Origin: Bacillota bacterium
Lineage (GTDB): Bacteria > Bacillota > Clostridia > Lachnospirales > Lachnospiraceae
Direction of reading: 5' to 3'
NCBI GenBank assembly: GCA_023411555.1
Contig: JAEYOQ010000059.1
Span: forward strand, 124,001-188,000
Length of the DNA: 64,000 nucleotides
How positions within the stretch are numbered: position 1 is the stretch's first letter; each line of letters starts with the position of its first letter. The position numbers and the translations under genes were made by a program. The notes under the pieces are model-generated. The model searched no databases. It was not told where the DNA came from and saw nothing but the letters and a program-made list of their open reading frames with translations. Below, piece by piece: positions 34,855 through 44,368 of the stretch.

Positions 34855-35667
34855 TTATATATTGATACTCTGTTCTTTTCTGGATCGGATTACGTTGGAG
34901 GGAGCAAAACCTCTGCTCTCTTTGAACAGGCGACTGAAATAGAATACATCTGAAAAACCGCAGGCATCGGCAATCTCATTGATCTTATATTCACCACTGT
35001 ACAACATATCCTCCGCACGGTTAAGACGAATAGAGGTCAGGAATTTATGGAAGGACATACCGGTCTCTTGCTTGAACAGATTTCCAAAATACATGCTGCT
35101 TAAGTTCACTAGCTCTGCCATCTTCTGCACCGATAGAGGCTCTTGATAATGAGTGGTCATATAATGAAGGGCTCTTTTTATTCTTTTATCGGTGATGTTA
35201 TTATCCTTTTGGTATACAATAAGCTGAAGATAACGCTGGATAATCATTAAGTAAATGGCCCGTGCCTTTAAGTGGTAACCTGGATCACGCAGATGCCATA
35301 CGCAGGTAAGGTCACTATAAAGTGAAATGATATCCTTATGGATCCCTATTTTACTGATCAGTGGGAAGGGAAGATTGATATCCTCTCCATCTATATTTCG
35401 TATCATACCGTTGATGCAATAGGATTCTACCAAGGAATTAGGATAGGTATAAGCGGAACGGCGACTCCCGGAGGGAATGTATATAAGATCTCCGGTAGAT
35501 ACAGTGTATTTTTGTCCATCGATGGTATATTCTGCTTGACCATTAACGACATATGTAATATCAACAAAATCGATGACAGCATCTTCAATACACCAATTAG
35601 GTGTTCTTTCACGGTGGTTGTAATAGTCAATTGTTGCAACTAATGTGTCCAGATATTCATTTCCCAT
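34855..35667 (-). CDS. AraC-family transcriptional regulator next to LplBC transporter
   Basis: The 270-residue protein has an N-terminal cupin-like sugar-sensing domain (VVNGQAEYTIDGQKYTVSTGDLIYIPSGSRRSAY, about 35-68) and a C-terminal double HTH. The first HTH is LSVQKMAELVNLSSMYFGNLFKQETGMSFHKFL and the second is YKINEIADACGFSDVFYFSRLFKESRG (about 170-255). It is divergent from the LplB-LplC-lipoprotein operon at 36084-39651 and very likely controls it, since this arrangement is standard for such transporters. The ligand is unknown. Confidence 0.92.
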   Translation of the reverse strand: MGNEYLDTLVATIDYYNHRERTPNWCIEDAVIDFVDITYVVNGQAEYTIDGQKYTVSTGDLIYIPSGSRRSAYTYPNSLVESYCINGMIRNIDGEDINLPFPLISKIGIHKDIISLYSDLTCVWHLRDPGYHLKARAIYLMIIQRYLQLIVYQKDNNITDKRIKRALHYMTTHYQEPLSVQKMAELVNLSSMYFGNLFKQETGMSFHKFLTSIRLNRAEDMLYSGEYKINEIADACGFSDVFYFSRLFKESRGFAPSNVIRSRKEQSINI

Positions 35668-36083
35668 GGCAAATTCCTCTCCCTATCTTTTGAACTATAA
35701 TCAGTTATTATTTACTGTGTCTTAAAGCCGGATCAGAGTATTATTAGAAAAAATCACTCTATTTAACTAGTTTCATTGATTGCATGTAAAGTTATTATAA
35801 CCTACTTATCTGGAGAATTATTTTAATCCATAATTTGTACATGATTTCAATAGTTTACCTATGTTTTATTGTATGTTTTGCTGATATAATGAACCTATAA
35901 TTGGTTTAATTAATGAATTATATAGGAAAATTATACATAACATTATGGGCTAGTGCAATACATAATTGATGATATTGTATCTATACTTAAGAAAACTTCC
36001 TATAGCATCAGGAGCCAATCAGTAATTAGACAATTCAGGAAAGAGTGCAATATTCCTGAATAACGCATTAAGGGGGATCATGT
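35668..36083. other. Divergent intergenic region, AraC gene and sugar transporter
   Basis: This 416-bp AT-rich gap must hold promoters for the two divergent units. A GATATAATG -10-like string is at about 35883, without a clear -35 at proper spacing. The transporter start at 36084 has AAGGGGG. I see no hairpin or reading frame with a ribosome site. Confidence 0.4.
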
Positions 36084-37013
36084 ATGAAAGAAAAAGGTGT
36101 CACTCGCAAAACCATTCTCTACTTAAAAAAGACATGGACGCTGTATCTTATGATGGCTTTACCGGTGGCGTTTGCCGTCGTATTCCGTTACCTGCCTATG
36201 ACGAATATCACGATGGCATTTAAGGAATACAACATGTTCAAGGGTGTATGGGCTTCACCGTGGTCCGAACCAGTTTTTAAATGGTTTGCAAAAGCTTTTA
36301 CGACGAAGGATTTCTGGGATGCACTTCGCAATACCTTGATGTTGAATTTATTAGACCTGGCCTTTGGTTTTCCGATGCCGATTTTTCTAGCGATTTTATT
36401 AAATGAGCTTGCATTTAAGCGATATAAGAAGGTTACCCAGACTGTTATTTATCTGCCACACTTCCTATCTTGGATTATAATCAGTGGTATCGCAAAACAG
36501 CTCCTTGCTCCCCGCACCGGTATGGTAAATGTGATGCTAAGCGGTATGGGTGCACAACCAATCGATTTTCTCACAAATCCTACACTTTATGTTATAACCT
36601 ACATAGCCTTCGGTTTATGGAAGGAAATGGGGTGGAATACCATTATATATCTTGCGGCGATCACAGGAATCAATCCTGAGCTTTATGAAGCGGCAGAGGT
36701 GGATGGTGCCTCCCGTTGGAAGAAGATATGGCATATTACTCTGCCTGGTATTCGCTCTACCATCGTGGTCCTTCTGATCATGAACCTGGGACGTATCCTA
36801 GGAAGTGAATTTGACCGGCCTTATTCCTTCTCCAACAGCCTTGTAATGAGTGTTGCCGATGTATTAAGCACCTATGTATATCGTGTAGGTATCCGAGGAT
36901 TCCAATTCTCGCTGACGGCTGCAGTGGGTCTGTTCCAATCTGTAATATGTGTAATATTCCTGTTTACCGCCAACGCCATAGCTAAGAAATTCGGCGAACG
37001 CGGAGTATGGTAA
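36084..37013 (+). CDS. Carbohydrate ABC transporter permease, LplB type
   Basis: The 309-residue membrane protein is of the LplB/MalF-like group. Its N-terminal span is LYLMMALPVAFAVVFRYLPMTNITMAFKEYN (about 18-48). The ATPase-contacting EAA loop is seen in YEAAEVDGASRWKKIWHITLPGIRSTIVV (about 200-228). It forms the transport channel with the LplC permease that starts 13 bp after its stop. The AAGGGGG site precedes ATG. No ATPase gene is present in the operon, as is usual for this group. Confidence 0.93.
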   Translation: MKEKGVTRKTILYLKKTWTLYLMMALPVAFAVVFRYLPMTNITMAFKEYNMFKGVWASPWSEPVFKWFAKAFTTKDFWDALRNTLMLNLLDLAFGFPMPIFLAILLNELAFKRYKKVTQTVIYLPHFLSWIIISGIAKQLLAPRTGMVNVMLSGMGAQPIDFLTNPTLYVITYIAFGLWKEMGWNTIIYLAAITGINPELYEAAEVDGASRWKKIWHITLPGIRSTIVVLLIMNLGRILGSEFDRPYSFSNSLVMSVADVLSTYVYRVGIRGFQFSLTAAVGLFQSVICVIFLFTANAIAKKFGERGVW

Positions 37014-37026
37014 GGAGGCTGCAGCG

Positions 37027-37896
37027 ATGGTAAAATCAAGAAAACGAAAAATTGAAGATGTTATTATAGCTTTTATCTGCTTTTTATTTATAGTGATATG
37101 TTTGTTACCTTTGGTTAATATTTTAGCCCGCTCACTTAGTTCAACTCAGGCACTCATTAATAATCGAGTATCCCTAATTCCTGTGGATTTTACTTTGGAA
37201 TCCTATAATTTTGTATTGAAGGATGCGGCCTTTGTTCGTTCCTTGTGGTGGACGGCGTTATTAACTTTTATCTGTACGTTAGTATCCTTGTTCATGACAA
37301 TATTGTGTTCCTACCCTTTGATTTTTGATAAGCTGAAGGGAAGAAAATTCTTGAACGGTATGATGCTACTGACCATGTATTTTAGCGCAGGAACCATCCC
37401 TAACTATCTGTTGATGAAGGATTTAAACTTGATTAATAATCCTTTGGTATTAATTATACCAAACTGTTTGTCCATCTTCAATATGATTATATTGCGTAGT
37501 TTTTTATATGGCATTCCGGATAGCCTTCGAGAATCAGCAGAATTGGATGGTGCAGGGCCTGTCACTATTCTGATGAGGATTTACCTCCCGCTTTCGAAGC
37601 CGGTATTAGCTACACTTGCTCTGTTTTATGCAGTTGGTCGTTGGAATGGTTTTTCCGATGCCCTTATGTATGTACCGGATGCAAAGTATGCTCCAATCCA
37701 GTTGAAGCTATATCAGGTAATCAATAACCTGTCAGCAATAGAGACTGCCCAACAGGAGGGTTTCTCAGCCCCCATGGCAAGTGAAGGATTGAAGGCTGCT
37801 TCCGTTATGTTTGCAACAATTCCGATCGTCATAATTTATCCCTTCCTTCAGAAGCACTTTATTCAGGGTGTTACCCTCGGTGCAATCAAGGAATAA
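37027..37896 (+). CDS. Carbohydrate ABC transporter permease, LplC type
   Basis: This 289-residue permease has about six spans, starting with IIAFICFLFIVICLLPLVNILA. Its EAA loop is RESAELDGAGPVTILMRIYLPLSKPVLATL (about 170-199) and its C-terminus is FIQGVTLGAIKE. It is a paralogue of the permease at 1066-1995, sharing the order of conserved blocks (LMKDLNLINNPLVLIIPNCLS here, YNKLNLLNNFSVYVIPGLVS there). The start has AAGGAGG. It works with the LplB protein and the lipoprotein on either side. Confidence 0.93.
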   Translation: MVKSRKRKIEDVIIAFICFLFIVICLLPLVNILARSLSSTQALINNRVSLIPVDFTLESYNFVLKDAAFVRSLWWTALLTFICTLVSLFMTILCSYPLIFDKLKGRKFLNGMMLLTMYFSAGTIPNYLLMKDLNLINNPLVLIIPNCLSIFNMIILRSFLYGIPDSLRESAELDGAGPVTILMRIYLPLSKPVLATLALFYAVGRWNGFSDALMYVPDAKYAPIQLKLYQVINNLSAIETAQQEGFSAPMASEGLKAASVMFATIPIVIIYPFLQKHFIQGVTLGAIKE

Positions 37897-37989
37897 TTTC
37901 CTACTAATGTATTGTGGAACGATGTTAGATTTCAACGTTTCATGAGAGGACGTTGTTATTTATAAAAAAATAATAGGAGGATGTATATT

Positions 37990-39651
37990 ATGAAAAGAAA
38001 ATGGTTGTCACTTATACTTGCGTGTATAATGATTGTCAGCGTTTTAGGGGGCTGTAAAGCTAAAACGGATGATCCCGCACCGGCAGCAAAGCAGGAGACT
38101 ACTACTAATACTGCCGATCCCACAAAGGCACCCGAAGCAGCTGCTCCGGCAGAGGTGTCAACAAAGCCTGAATACAGTGAGATCACAGTGGAAGTATTTG
38201 ATCGTGGTACAGATGGCGGTAAGACGGATCCTACCAATAACTTCTATACAGACTGGATCAAAGCTAAGGTATTAGAGGATGAGAACATCGGAGTTACCTT
38301 TGTAGCTGTATCCCGTTGGGAAGAGACCGATCAGCTGAATAACCTTATGGCTGCAGGAACCGCACCGGACGTATGTCTTACTTACAGTAATGACCTTATT
38401 GCAAACTACCGTGATTTAGGTGGTCTTGCAGATTTGGCTCCATATATTGATACTTTATTACCGGATTTGAAGGCTTTCCTCGGTCCTGATTTAGCGCTTG
38501 AGGGAAGAGATATGATCATGCGTAATATGAATACGGAAACTGGTGAGGTTTTCTCTATTCCTGCACGTCGTATGAATGTAGCAGGTGCGAATACCTTTAT
38601 TCGTAAGGACTGGTTAGATAAGCTTGGTTTACCGCTACCTACAACTACACAGGAATTCTATGATGCTCTTGTAGCATTCAAGACACAGGATCCCGGTGGT
38701 GTTGGCAAGGATAAGGTTGTTCCATTTACAATGACCAGTGATGTTCGTTGGAGAGCAAGTACCTTAATAGAATCCTTTATCGATCCTAACATCAGCAAAA
38801 AGGATCGTTGGGTTAATTCCGTAGTTGATCGTAATTTCTTGCTTCCAGGATATAAGGAAGGCGTTCGCTTCTTAAACAAGATGTATAACGAAGGCTTAGT
38901 TGATACTCAGTTCGCACTTTACAATGATGACAACGATAGTGATAACCTCATCAAGAGTGGTATGGTTGGTGCCTTCATTCATAATTGGGATCAGGCTTAC
39001 CGTGATACACCTGGATTATTACGTGACCTTAAGGTTAATGTTCCGGATGCTGAGATCGTTACGATTGACTGCTTCCAGAATAGTAATGGTGTAACTGAAA
39101 AGTTCATCTACGATGCAGCAGGTGTTAATATGTTTGTTCCTGCTTCCAGCAAGAATGTGGAAGGTGCTCTTCGTTACATCAATTGGTTGTCTAAGTTTGA
39201 GAATCGTTACTTCCTGCAGATCGGTGAGGAAGGCGTAACTCATGAGATGGTTGATGGTGTTCCTAAATTAATCGCTGCAACAAATGAGAAGATTATGAAC
39301 TCTGCTCAGAATATAGATTATACCTTGATGATTAATGGTCTTGATGTGGGTGATGATAGTAAGTATGCTCGTGCACTTGCACAATCCTACACAGTTGATC
39401 CTCAGCTTATTACTGATGCATACGCTAATTCCATGAGAAATGGTCGTCCTTCTACAATCGTTCCGGTAGTTCTTAGTGCTGCTGGTCCGGTTAGCCAGAC
39501 CTTAACCGATATGGGCAAGACTCTTATGGCTGAAGCTGTAACCTGTAAACCTGCTGATTTTGATGCAGTTTGGGATGCTAATATACAGGAATGGCTGAAT
39601 GCAGGTGCGCAGTCAGTTATTGATGAGCGTGCTGCTAAGTACATTGACTAA
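37990..39651 (+). CDS. Extracellular sugar-binding lipoprotein of the LplBC transporter
   Basis: The ATG at 37990 is used because AGGAGG abuts the earlier ATG at 37981. The 553-residue product has a lipoprotein signal (MKRKWLSLILACIMIVSVLGGC, lipobox VLGGC with Cys at about 19-22) and then a Pro/Ala/Thr-rich linker to about 60. The mature domain is a large CUT1 solute-binding fold (TVEVFDRGTDGGKTDPTNNFYTDWIKAKV, LMAAGTAPDVCLTYSND). It resembles the partial protein at 1-993. It should be anchored outside the membrane and bind an oligosaccharide for the two permeases just upstream. A strong terminator follows. Confidence 0.93.
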   Translation: MKRKWLSLILACIMIVSVLGGCKAKTDDPAPAAKQETTTNTADPTKAPEAAAPAEVSTKPEYSEITVEVFDRGTDGGKTDPTNNFYTDWIKAKVLEDENIGVTFVAVSRWEETDQLNNLMAAGTAPDVCLTYSNDLIANYRDLGGLADLAPYIDTLLPDLKAFLGPDLALEGRDMIMRNMNTETGEVFSIPARRMNVAGANTFIRKDWLDKLGLPLPTTTQEFYDALVAFKTQDPGGVGKDKVVPFTMTSDVRWRASTLIESFIDPNISKKDRWVNSVVDRNFLLPGYKEGVRFLNKMYNEGLVDTQFALYNDDNDSDNLIKSGMVGAFIHNWDQAYRDTPGLLRDLKVNVPDAEIVTIDCFQNSNGVTEKFIYDAAGVNMFVPASSKNVEGALRYINWLSKFENRYFLQIGEEGVTHEMVDGVPKLIAATNEKIMNSAQNIDYTLMINGLDVGDDSKYARALAQSYTVDPQLITDAYANSMRNGRPSTIVPVVLSAAGPVSQTLTDMGKTLMAEAVTCKPADFDAVWDANIQEWLNAGAQSVIDERAAKYID

Positions 39652-39670
39652 GAATATAAGATATAAATAA

Positions 39671-39711
39671 GATTAAAAGAGTCTGGATGAAGCATCCAGA
39701 CTCTTTTAATC
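39671..39711 (+). terminator. Strong intrinsic terminator of the transporter operon
   Basis: A perfect 19-bp stem (arms 39671-39689 and 39693-39711, containing AGAGTCTGGATG) has a 3-nt loop, 20 bp after the lipoprotein stop. The A-rich 5' arm and T-rich 3' arm allow use in both directions. Confidence 0.88.
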
Positions 39712-39931
39712 TTATAGGGAAATAACTCTATACGATGAGGTAACCCATTATGTTCTCTTGCATAATCAGCATATTATCCTGCAAATAGTGGATTAGGGTT
39801 CGTTTTATCCGTGCATAAATATTACAAATAAGGGGTATCAGTATTATAAATATGCTATTGATAAAATCGAGTACTCCATATATAATATATATACTTTAAT
39901 ACAGTAATCTAAAAAAGAAAGAGGATATTAT

Positions 39932-41251
39932 ATGAAGGATACCAAGGTAGTAAAATTTGGTGGAAGCTCACTGGCTGATGCCAATCAATTCAAAAAGGTA
40001 GCAGATATTATCCGTGCAGACAAAACCAGACGTTTCGTTATAGCTTCTGCTCCTGGAAAACGATTTGACAAGGACATAAAGATTACAGATATGCTATACA
40101 ACTGCTATGATAAAGCAACAAAGGGAGAAAATTTTGAGAAGGAATTTTCCGCTATTGAAGAGCGTTATAATAGTATCATAAAGGATTTAGCATTAGATAT
40201 ATCCTTAGAGGAGGAGTTTAAATTTATCAAAGCCGCATTCGCCCATAGCGCAGGACGCGATTATGCTGCCAGCCGTGGTGAGTATCTGAACAGTATCCTT
40301 CTCGCTAAGTATTTGAATTTTCCATTTCTTGATACGGTAGGGTTATTGTACTTTAATGAGAGCGGAGAATTTGACCTGGAGAGAACCATATCTAAGCTTG
40401 GCCCCAAGCTTGCTCAGATGGAGAATGCAGTCATTCCTGGTTTCTATGGTTCTATGCCAAATGATACGATAAAGACCTTTTCCCGTGGGGGTTCTGATGT
40501 AACAGGATCTATTGTAGCAAGAGCAGTAAATGCTGATATTTATGAGAACTGGACCGATGTCAGTGGCTTCTTGATCTGTGATCCCCGCATAATTAATAAT
40601 CCGAAGCCGATTACGACGATAACATACCGCGAACTTAGAGAGCTTTCCTATATGGGAGCAACCGTACTTCATGAAGATGCAATTTTTCCGGTTCGTACGG
40701 TAGGAATACCGATTAATATAAAGAATACAAATCATCCTGAGGATCTCGGTACGATGATTGTAGCTCAGACAGTGGATAGCAGCCCATATACGATAACTGG
40801 TATCGCCGGTAAGAAGGGGTTCTCTGTTATCAATATTGAGAAGGATATGATGAATTCCGAGCTTGGCTTTGGCAGGAATGTACTTCGTGCTTTGGAGAAG
40901 AACGCTCTGTGCTTCGAGCATATTCCCTCCGGTATCGATACCTTAAGTGTTATTGTTAGTACAGAATCCTTCCGAGGCAAAGAAAAATCAGTCATCGATG
41001 AGATTACGGCTAGAACCCATCCGGATCATATCGAAATTGAGGACAACCTAGCCCTGATTGCTGTCGTAGGACGTGGTATGAGAAAGGCACGTGGTACAGC
41101 AGCTAAGATATTTACTGCTCTGGCTCAGGCAAAGGTCAATGTGAAGATGATTGATCAGGGTTCGTCGGAGTTAAACATTATTATTGGTGTTGCTGAGGAG
41201 GATTTTGAAGAAGCAACAAAGGCAATCTATAATATATTTGTTCCGGACTAG
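39932..41251 (+). CDS. lysC: Aspartate kinase
   Basis: The 439-residue protein is a monofunctional aspartokinase, the first step of lysine, threonine and methionine synthesis (aspartate to aspartyl phosphate). The N-terminal signature VVKFGGSSLADANQFKKVA (about 6-24) holds the catalytic Lys. FSRGGSDVTGSIVARAVNADIYENWTDVSGF (about 183-213) is the substrate loop. Two ACT domains at the C-terminus (about 285-435, including IAVVGRGMRKARGTAAKIFTAL) predict feedback control. It starts after AAAGAGG. I looked for a lysine riboswitch in 39712-39931 and did not see one. The neighbours are unrelated, so it looks monocistronic. Confidence 0.94.
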   Translation: MKDTKVVKFGGSSLADANQFKKVADIIRADKTRRFVIASAPGKRFDKDIKITDMLYNCYDKATKGENFEKEFSAIEERYNSIIKDLALDISLEEEFKFIKAAFAHSAGRDYAASRGEYLNSILLAKYLNFPFLDTVGLLYFNESGEFDLERTISKLGPKLAQMENAVIPGFYGSMPNDTIKTFSRGGSDVTGSIVARAVNADIYENWTDVSGFLICDPRIINNPKPITTITYRELRELSYMGATVLHEDAIFPVRTVGIPINIKNTNHPEDLGTMIVAQTVDSSPYTITGIAGKKGFSVINIEKDMMNSELGFGRNVLRALEKNALCFEHIPSGIDTLSVIVSTESFRGKEKSVIDEITARTHPDHIEIEDNLALIAVVGRGMRKARGTAAKIFTALAQAKVNVKMIDQGSSELNIIIGVAEEDFEEATKAIYNIFVPD

Positions 41252-41316
41252 ATCAAGAGATTGATCACTTTTACGATGATTGGAGGACAGTTTTCTCGAT
41301 TGCATTACGTAAAATC

Positions 41317-41355
41317 AAGGGTTTCTGCACTTAGAAGATAAGTGTAGAAGCCCTT
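41317..41355 (+). terminator. Intrinsic terminator of lysC
   Basis: Arms 41317-41333 and 41339-41355 pair at 15 of 17 positions with a 5-nt loop, followed by ATTCTTT. It lies 66 bp past the lysC stop. Confidence 0.7.
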
Positions 41356-41542
41356 ATTCTTTGCTATTCTTCGATTTTAGTTATCCAATAGATTTTTCCT
41401 TAGCAGCTACATTAGCCATGTCGCTTTTAACTCGTTTACTAATATTGGCTTTTCTTTTTACTGGATACGCCCCACATCATAATTATGCCCTGAGTCATTG
41501 GGTCCAGATCTTTTGTGTAATCTACTATAAAACTTCCAATTA

Positions 41543-41692
41543 TTAGTTTAAATAATTTCGCATAGCTGTTCTATTGAAAGACTTATACGTGAGACTACGG
41601 TGGTGACAATAGTTCTCTATATTCACAGTGCCTAAAAGTCGGTCAAGTTGAATTCTATCTAGATTCGAACCGCTTTCGTAATCAAAGAACAT
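41543..41692 (-). CDS. Possible 49-residue protein or gene remnant
   Basis: A minus-strand frame starts ATG TTC TTT GAT TAC at 41692, just after a perfect AAGGAGGATAAC ribosome site, and ends with TAA at 41543. The product begins MFFDYESGSNLDRIQLDRLL and has a basic, His-rich middle (NYCHHRSLTYKSFNR). I recognise no family. In another frame the text upstream also reads as a short peptide start (MQHGMLSIVLSENQDNW), so this could be the remains of a larger gene. It lies at the edge of the AT-rich island. Confidence 0.35.
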   Translation of the reverse strand: MFFDYESGSNLDRIQLDRLLGTVNIENYCHHRSLTYKSFNRTAMRNYLN

Positions 41693-41805
41693 GTTATCCT
41701 CCTTAATACCCAGTTGTCTTGGTTCTCGCTTAAAACGATTGATAACATGCCATGTTGCATTTTATTACACCTTTCCCATTTTTGAATTTAAAGGCATGAT
41801 TTATT

Positions 41806-41846
41806 AAGTGTCAGCAAAAGAGTATGATCAACTCTGCTGTCACTTT
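41806..41846. repeat. Terminator-like hairpin in the island edge
   Basis: AGTGTCAGC and GCTGTCACT pair around AAGAGT and ACTCT, followed by TTTTATAC. No gene ends just before it on the plus strand, so it may mark a lost gene. The rest of 41252-42015 shows only the lysC terminator and the small minus-strand frame. Confidence 0.45.
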
Positions 41847-42015
41847 TATACAGTATTGTGTTAGTTTTAGCAGGTAAATATGCTTGATTTTTTGTCAGCG
41901 AAAAGAGTTGTTTTTGTTGACAGTTAAAAGTTTACTTTAATCACATAATGGAACGTTATACTTCTTAGATATAATCAATAATATTTTTCATCTTTGTTTC
42001 TATGCGATAAATGTA

Positions 42016-42045
42016 TTGCTATTAAGTTGTCAAGTACTGTATAAT
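42016..42045 (+). promoter_or_regulatory. Candidate promoter of the first DUF2971-like gene
   Basis: TTGCTA (42016-42021), an 18-bp spacer and a perfect TATAAT (42040-42045) lie 94 bp upstream of the ATG at 42140. Confidence 0.5.
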
Positions 42046-42139
42046 ATTACCAATCCAAGATCGGAAAATCTATAGAGTTGTGTACTGCTGAAATGAGTTA
42101 TTAAAGGATAATTGAGATTATAAATAGGGGATTAAGAGT

Positions 42140-43483
42140 ATGATTGATATTTCACCATATGTAAAATTATTTGATATTAGTAATAGAAATTTTAAAACAC
42201 TGATGCTTTTTAGGTGTACTACCCTTGAATATGCAAAAAAATTTTTAGAAACAGGAAATATTCGCTTTAGCCTTCCTAAAGAATGGATTGACTTTTGCAG
42301 GAAGTATGGTGCGGGTAGAGGTGATTTATTAGAAGGAGCATTTGCAAGTATTAAAGAATTGGATGAGAGACCTATAAATTTTTATAAAACATTACGTCCT
42401 AACGTAATAGTAGAAAAAAATCCGGTAGGTGGATTTTATTTTTTTCAAAGTGAAGACATTCTGAAGATGCGTACTTTTTGTTTGTTTGGATTAAATGATA
42501 ATATGTTTTCTAAAAAATCAAGAGCAGAAGACCATAAGATATATCCATGGGGCGAAATTTCCAAGAAATATTTTAGAGACCTTTTTCCAGATGTGACAAA
42601 AGATAACTACGCTTTTCTACAACCAAGTGATAAGCCTGTATTATTAATGATTCATAATCCGCATGAGTTTTTTCAAAGGATACGTAAATGTTTATATAAA
42701 CTAGGACTGAAAGAAAATGAATTTATAATTTCACCTGTAAGTTATGTCAATAAGTACGAGCAATTCTTAATTGGTGAGCCTATGCCTAAGGAACTATTTA
42801 TAAAGGATTTATTTTTTAAGGACCAAAGTGAAATTAGAATTGTAATTACCACTACGCGAAAAAAAATAATTGATAAGATAAATAAAAGTGATGGGATATT
42901 TGATATTGGTCCAATGAAAGATATTGCGAGTTACCAGGAGTATTACTTTAAGGATTTTTGTATGCAACTACGAGGTAACTCATTATATTTTGAACTTCCG
43001 AATCCAATTGAAACAATAATCGATGATCCATTACAATTAATAGGTATTGTACGTCAAGCGTTATGTGATGAATTGCCTGAATCACCAATGAGTATAGAAG
43101 AAATAGATAACTATATAGCTCCTATTATTGAAATTCTGGAGAATCAATTTAATATAATTTTTGATCGAAGTAATCTAACGTTTTGTAGGAATGATAATTC
43201 TCAAAGTTGGAAATTGGGAAATATATGGGAGACTTTGTTTTTACATGGATTTAATTATTTTAATGAAAAAGAATATGAACTTTCAGTAGATTCATATACA
43301 AAAGCAATTAATATAGATTCGACCAAGCCAGAAGCATGGTACAATCGTGCATGTAGTCTTTATTGTTTAAAAAGATATGATGAAATGTTTTCAGATATGG
43401 ATGAAGCCATTAAGCTAGCACCTACAAACTCAAAATATTTAACTGGGCGTACTAGAATGATGCAACAATTAAATACATTCTAA
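42140..43483 (+). CDS. DUF2971-like protein with C-terminal TPR repeats
   Basis: The 447-residue protein opens with LMLFRCTTLEYAKKFLETGNIRFSLPKEWIDF (about 21-52), which matches the DUF2971 opening (L..Y.......L..g.i.fs.p..F). It also has the conserved Glu-x-Arg element in LFFKDQSEIRIVI (about 228-240). Two TPR-like repeats close the protein (ETLFLHGFNYFNEKEYELSVDSYTKAINID and AWYNRACSLYCLKRYDEMFSDMDEAIKLAP, about 370-435). It is presumably cytoplasmic. The codons are much more AT-rich than in neighbours, and a related gene follows, so acquisition by transfer is likely. Biochemical function is unknown. It is preceded by AGGGGA. Confidence 0.65.
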   Translation: MIDISPYVKLFDISNRNFKTLMLFRCTTLEYAKKFLETGNIRFSLPKEWIDFCRKYGAGRGDLLEGAFASIKELDERPINFYKTLRPNVIVEKNPVGGFYFFQSEDILKMRTFCLFGLNDNMFSKKSRAEDHKIYPWGEISKKYFRDLFPDVTKDNYAFLQPSDKPVLLMIHNPHEFFQRIRKCLYKLGLKENEFIISPVSYVNKYEQFLIGEPMPKELFIKDLFFKDQSEIRIVITTTRKKIIDKINKSDGIFDIGPMKDIASYQEYYFKDFCMQLRGNSLYFELPNPIETIIDDPLQLIGIVRQALCDELPESPMSIEEIDNYIAPIIEILENQFNIIFDRSNLTFCRNDNSQSWKLGNIWETLFLHGFNYFNEKEYELSVDSYTKAINIDSTKPEAWYNRACSLYCLKRYDEMFSDMDEAIKLAPTNSKYLTGRTRMMQQLNTF

Positions 43484-43597
43484 GAATATCATAGACTAGG
43501 GTGCAGAACAGAGTTTATGGCTAAAGTATTGTTGGAAATATGGTAATAAGAATGTGGCTAAATACGGAAATTATATATTTATATGGAGGATTTATGT

Positions 43598-44368
43598 ATG
43601 AGTGAAATAAAATTCTTACTAAAATTCGGAGAACGAGAATATCTTGAGAGATTACAGCAAGGATATTTATTCTTTTCAAATGCACTAACTTTTCGTCACT
43701 ATGAAGAAAAATTATTAATCAAAGGTCAGGGAGATCGTTTAGAAGGTGGTTCAATGATAGCAGCAAGTAGTATGAATATGATAGATAATGAAACTAATGA
43801 ACCAGTTTTCACAGGAGTTAGTGGAAATATGTTTTTACATTATGAACCAGCCAATTTACTTCCTGTGTTTTGTGTTTTTGCTTGTTTTGAAAAGGACTGC
43901 ACAACAAATGAAGATGGAACCCTTTCTATTAAACTAAGTGAAGACATTAAAAAAAATATTATTATTCACTTCCCCAAGGCAGATTCTGTAGCCATTATAA
44001 AAAAACCTCAACAGTTCATCGATGACGTTCATTCAACAATAGGAACAGCATGCAAATCAGGTCTGGTAAACTACTTTCATCTTACGGGTTTTAATAGTGA
44101 AAAAGGTATATCTAATGACCTATCTTATTTCAAATATTTATGTCAGGATGTACAACCTAAGAGAGTGAATGGAAGAACCTTTTACTCCTTTAATTCTAAG
44201 TATGTATACAGATCTTTATTATGTAAGGATGTTTTTTTTGAAAAAGAGCAAGAATATAGATTTACTTTACCTCAACTAAAACTCATATATCCTAAAGAGT
44301 TCTTTGTTACACTCAGAGAATATATTGAATTACAAGATCTAAACGGCTTTTTTAAGATTAATAGATAA
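43598..44368 (+). CDS. DUF2971-like protein, shorter relative of the preceding gene
   Basis: The ATG at 43598 is preferred because GGAGG sits at proper spacing; the ATG at 43583 overlaps that site. The 256-residue product shares with the preceding protein the opening FGEREYLERLQQGYLFFSNALTFRHYEE, then GDRLEGG (compare GDLLEGA), and the VFFEKEQEYRFTL element (compare LFFKDQSEIRIVI) near residue 215. It lacks the TPR tail. The two genes are 114 bp apart on one strand and both AT-rich, so they form a likely unit. No function is known to me; nothing resembling a nuclease motif is visible. Confidence 0.65.
   Translation: MSEIKFLLKFGEREYLERLQQGYLFFSNALTFRHYEEKLLIKGQGDRLEGGSMIAASSMNMIDNETNEPVFTGVSGNMFLHYEPANLLPVFCVFACFEKDCTTNEDGTLSIKLSEDIKKNIIIHFPKADSVAIIKKPQQFIDDVHSTIGTACKSGLVNYFHLTGFNSEKGISNDLSYFKYLCQDVQPKRVNGRTFYSFNSKYVYRSLLCKDVFFEKEQEYRFTLPQLKLIYPKEFFVTLREYIELQDLNGFFKINR

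Noticed and set aside
39712..39931. Lysine riboswitch before aspartate kinase
   Set aside because: No conserved lysine-aptamer text or terminator hairpin is seen in the 220 bp before the gene.
41361..41546. A 61-residue plus-strand frame after lysC
   Set aside because: It overlaps the 3' flank of the lysC terminator, has no ribosome site, and its hydrophobic text looks random AT-rich.
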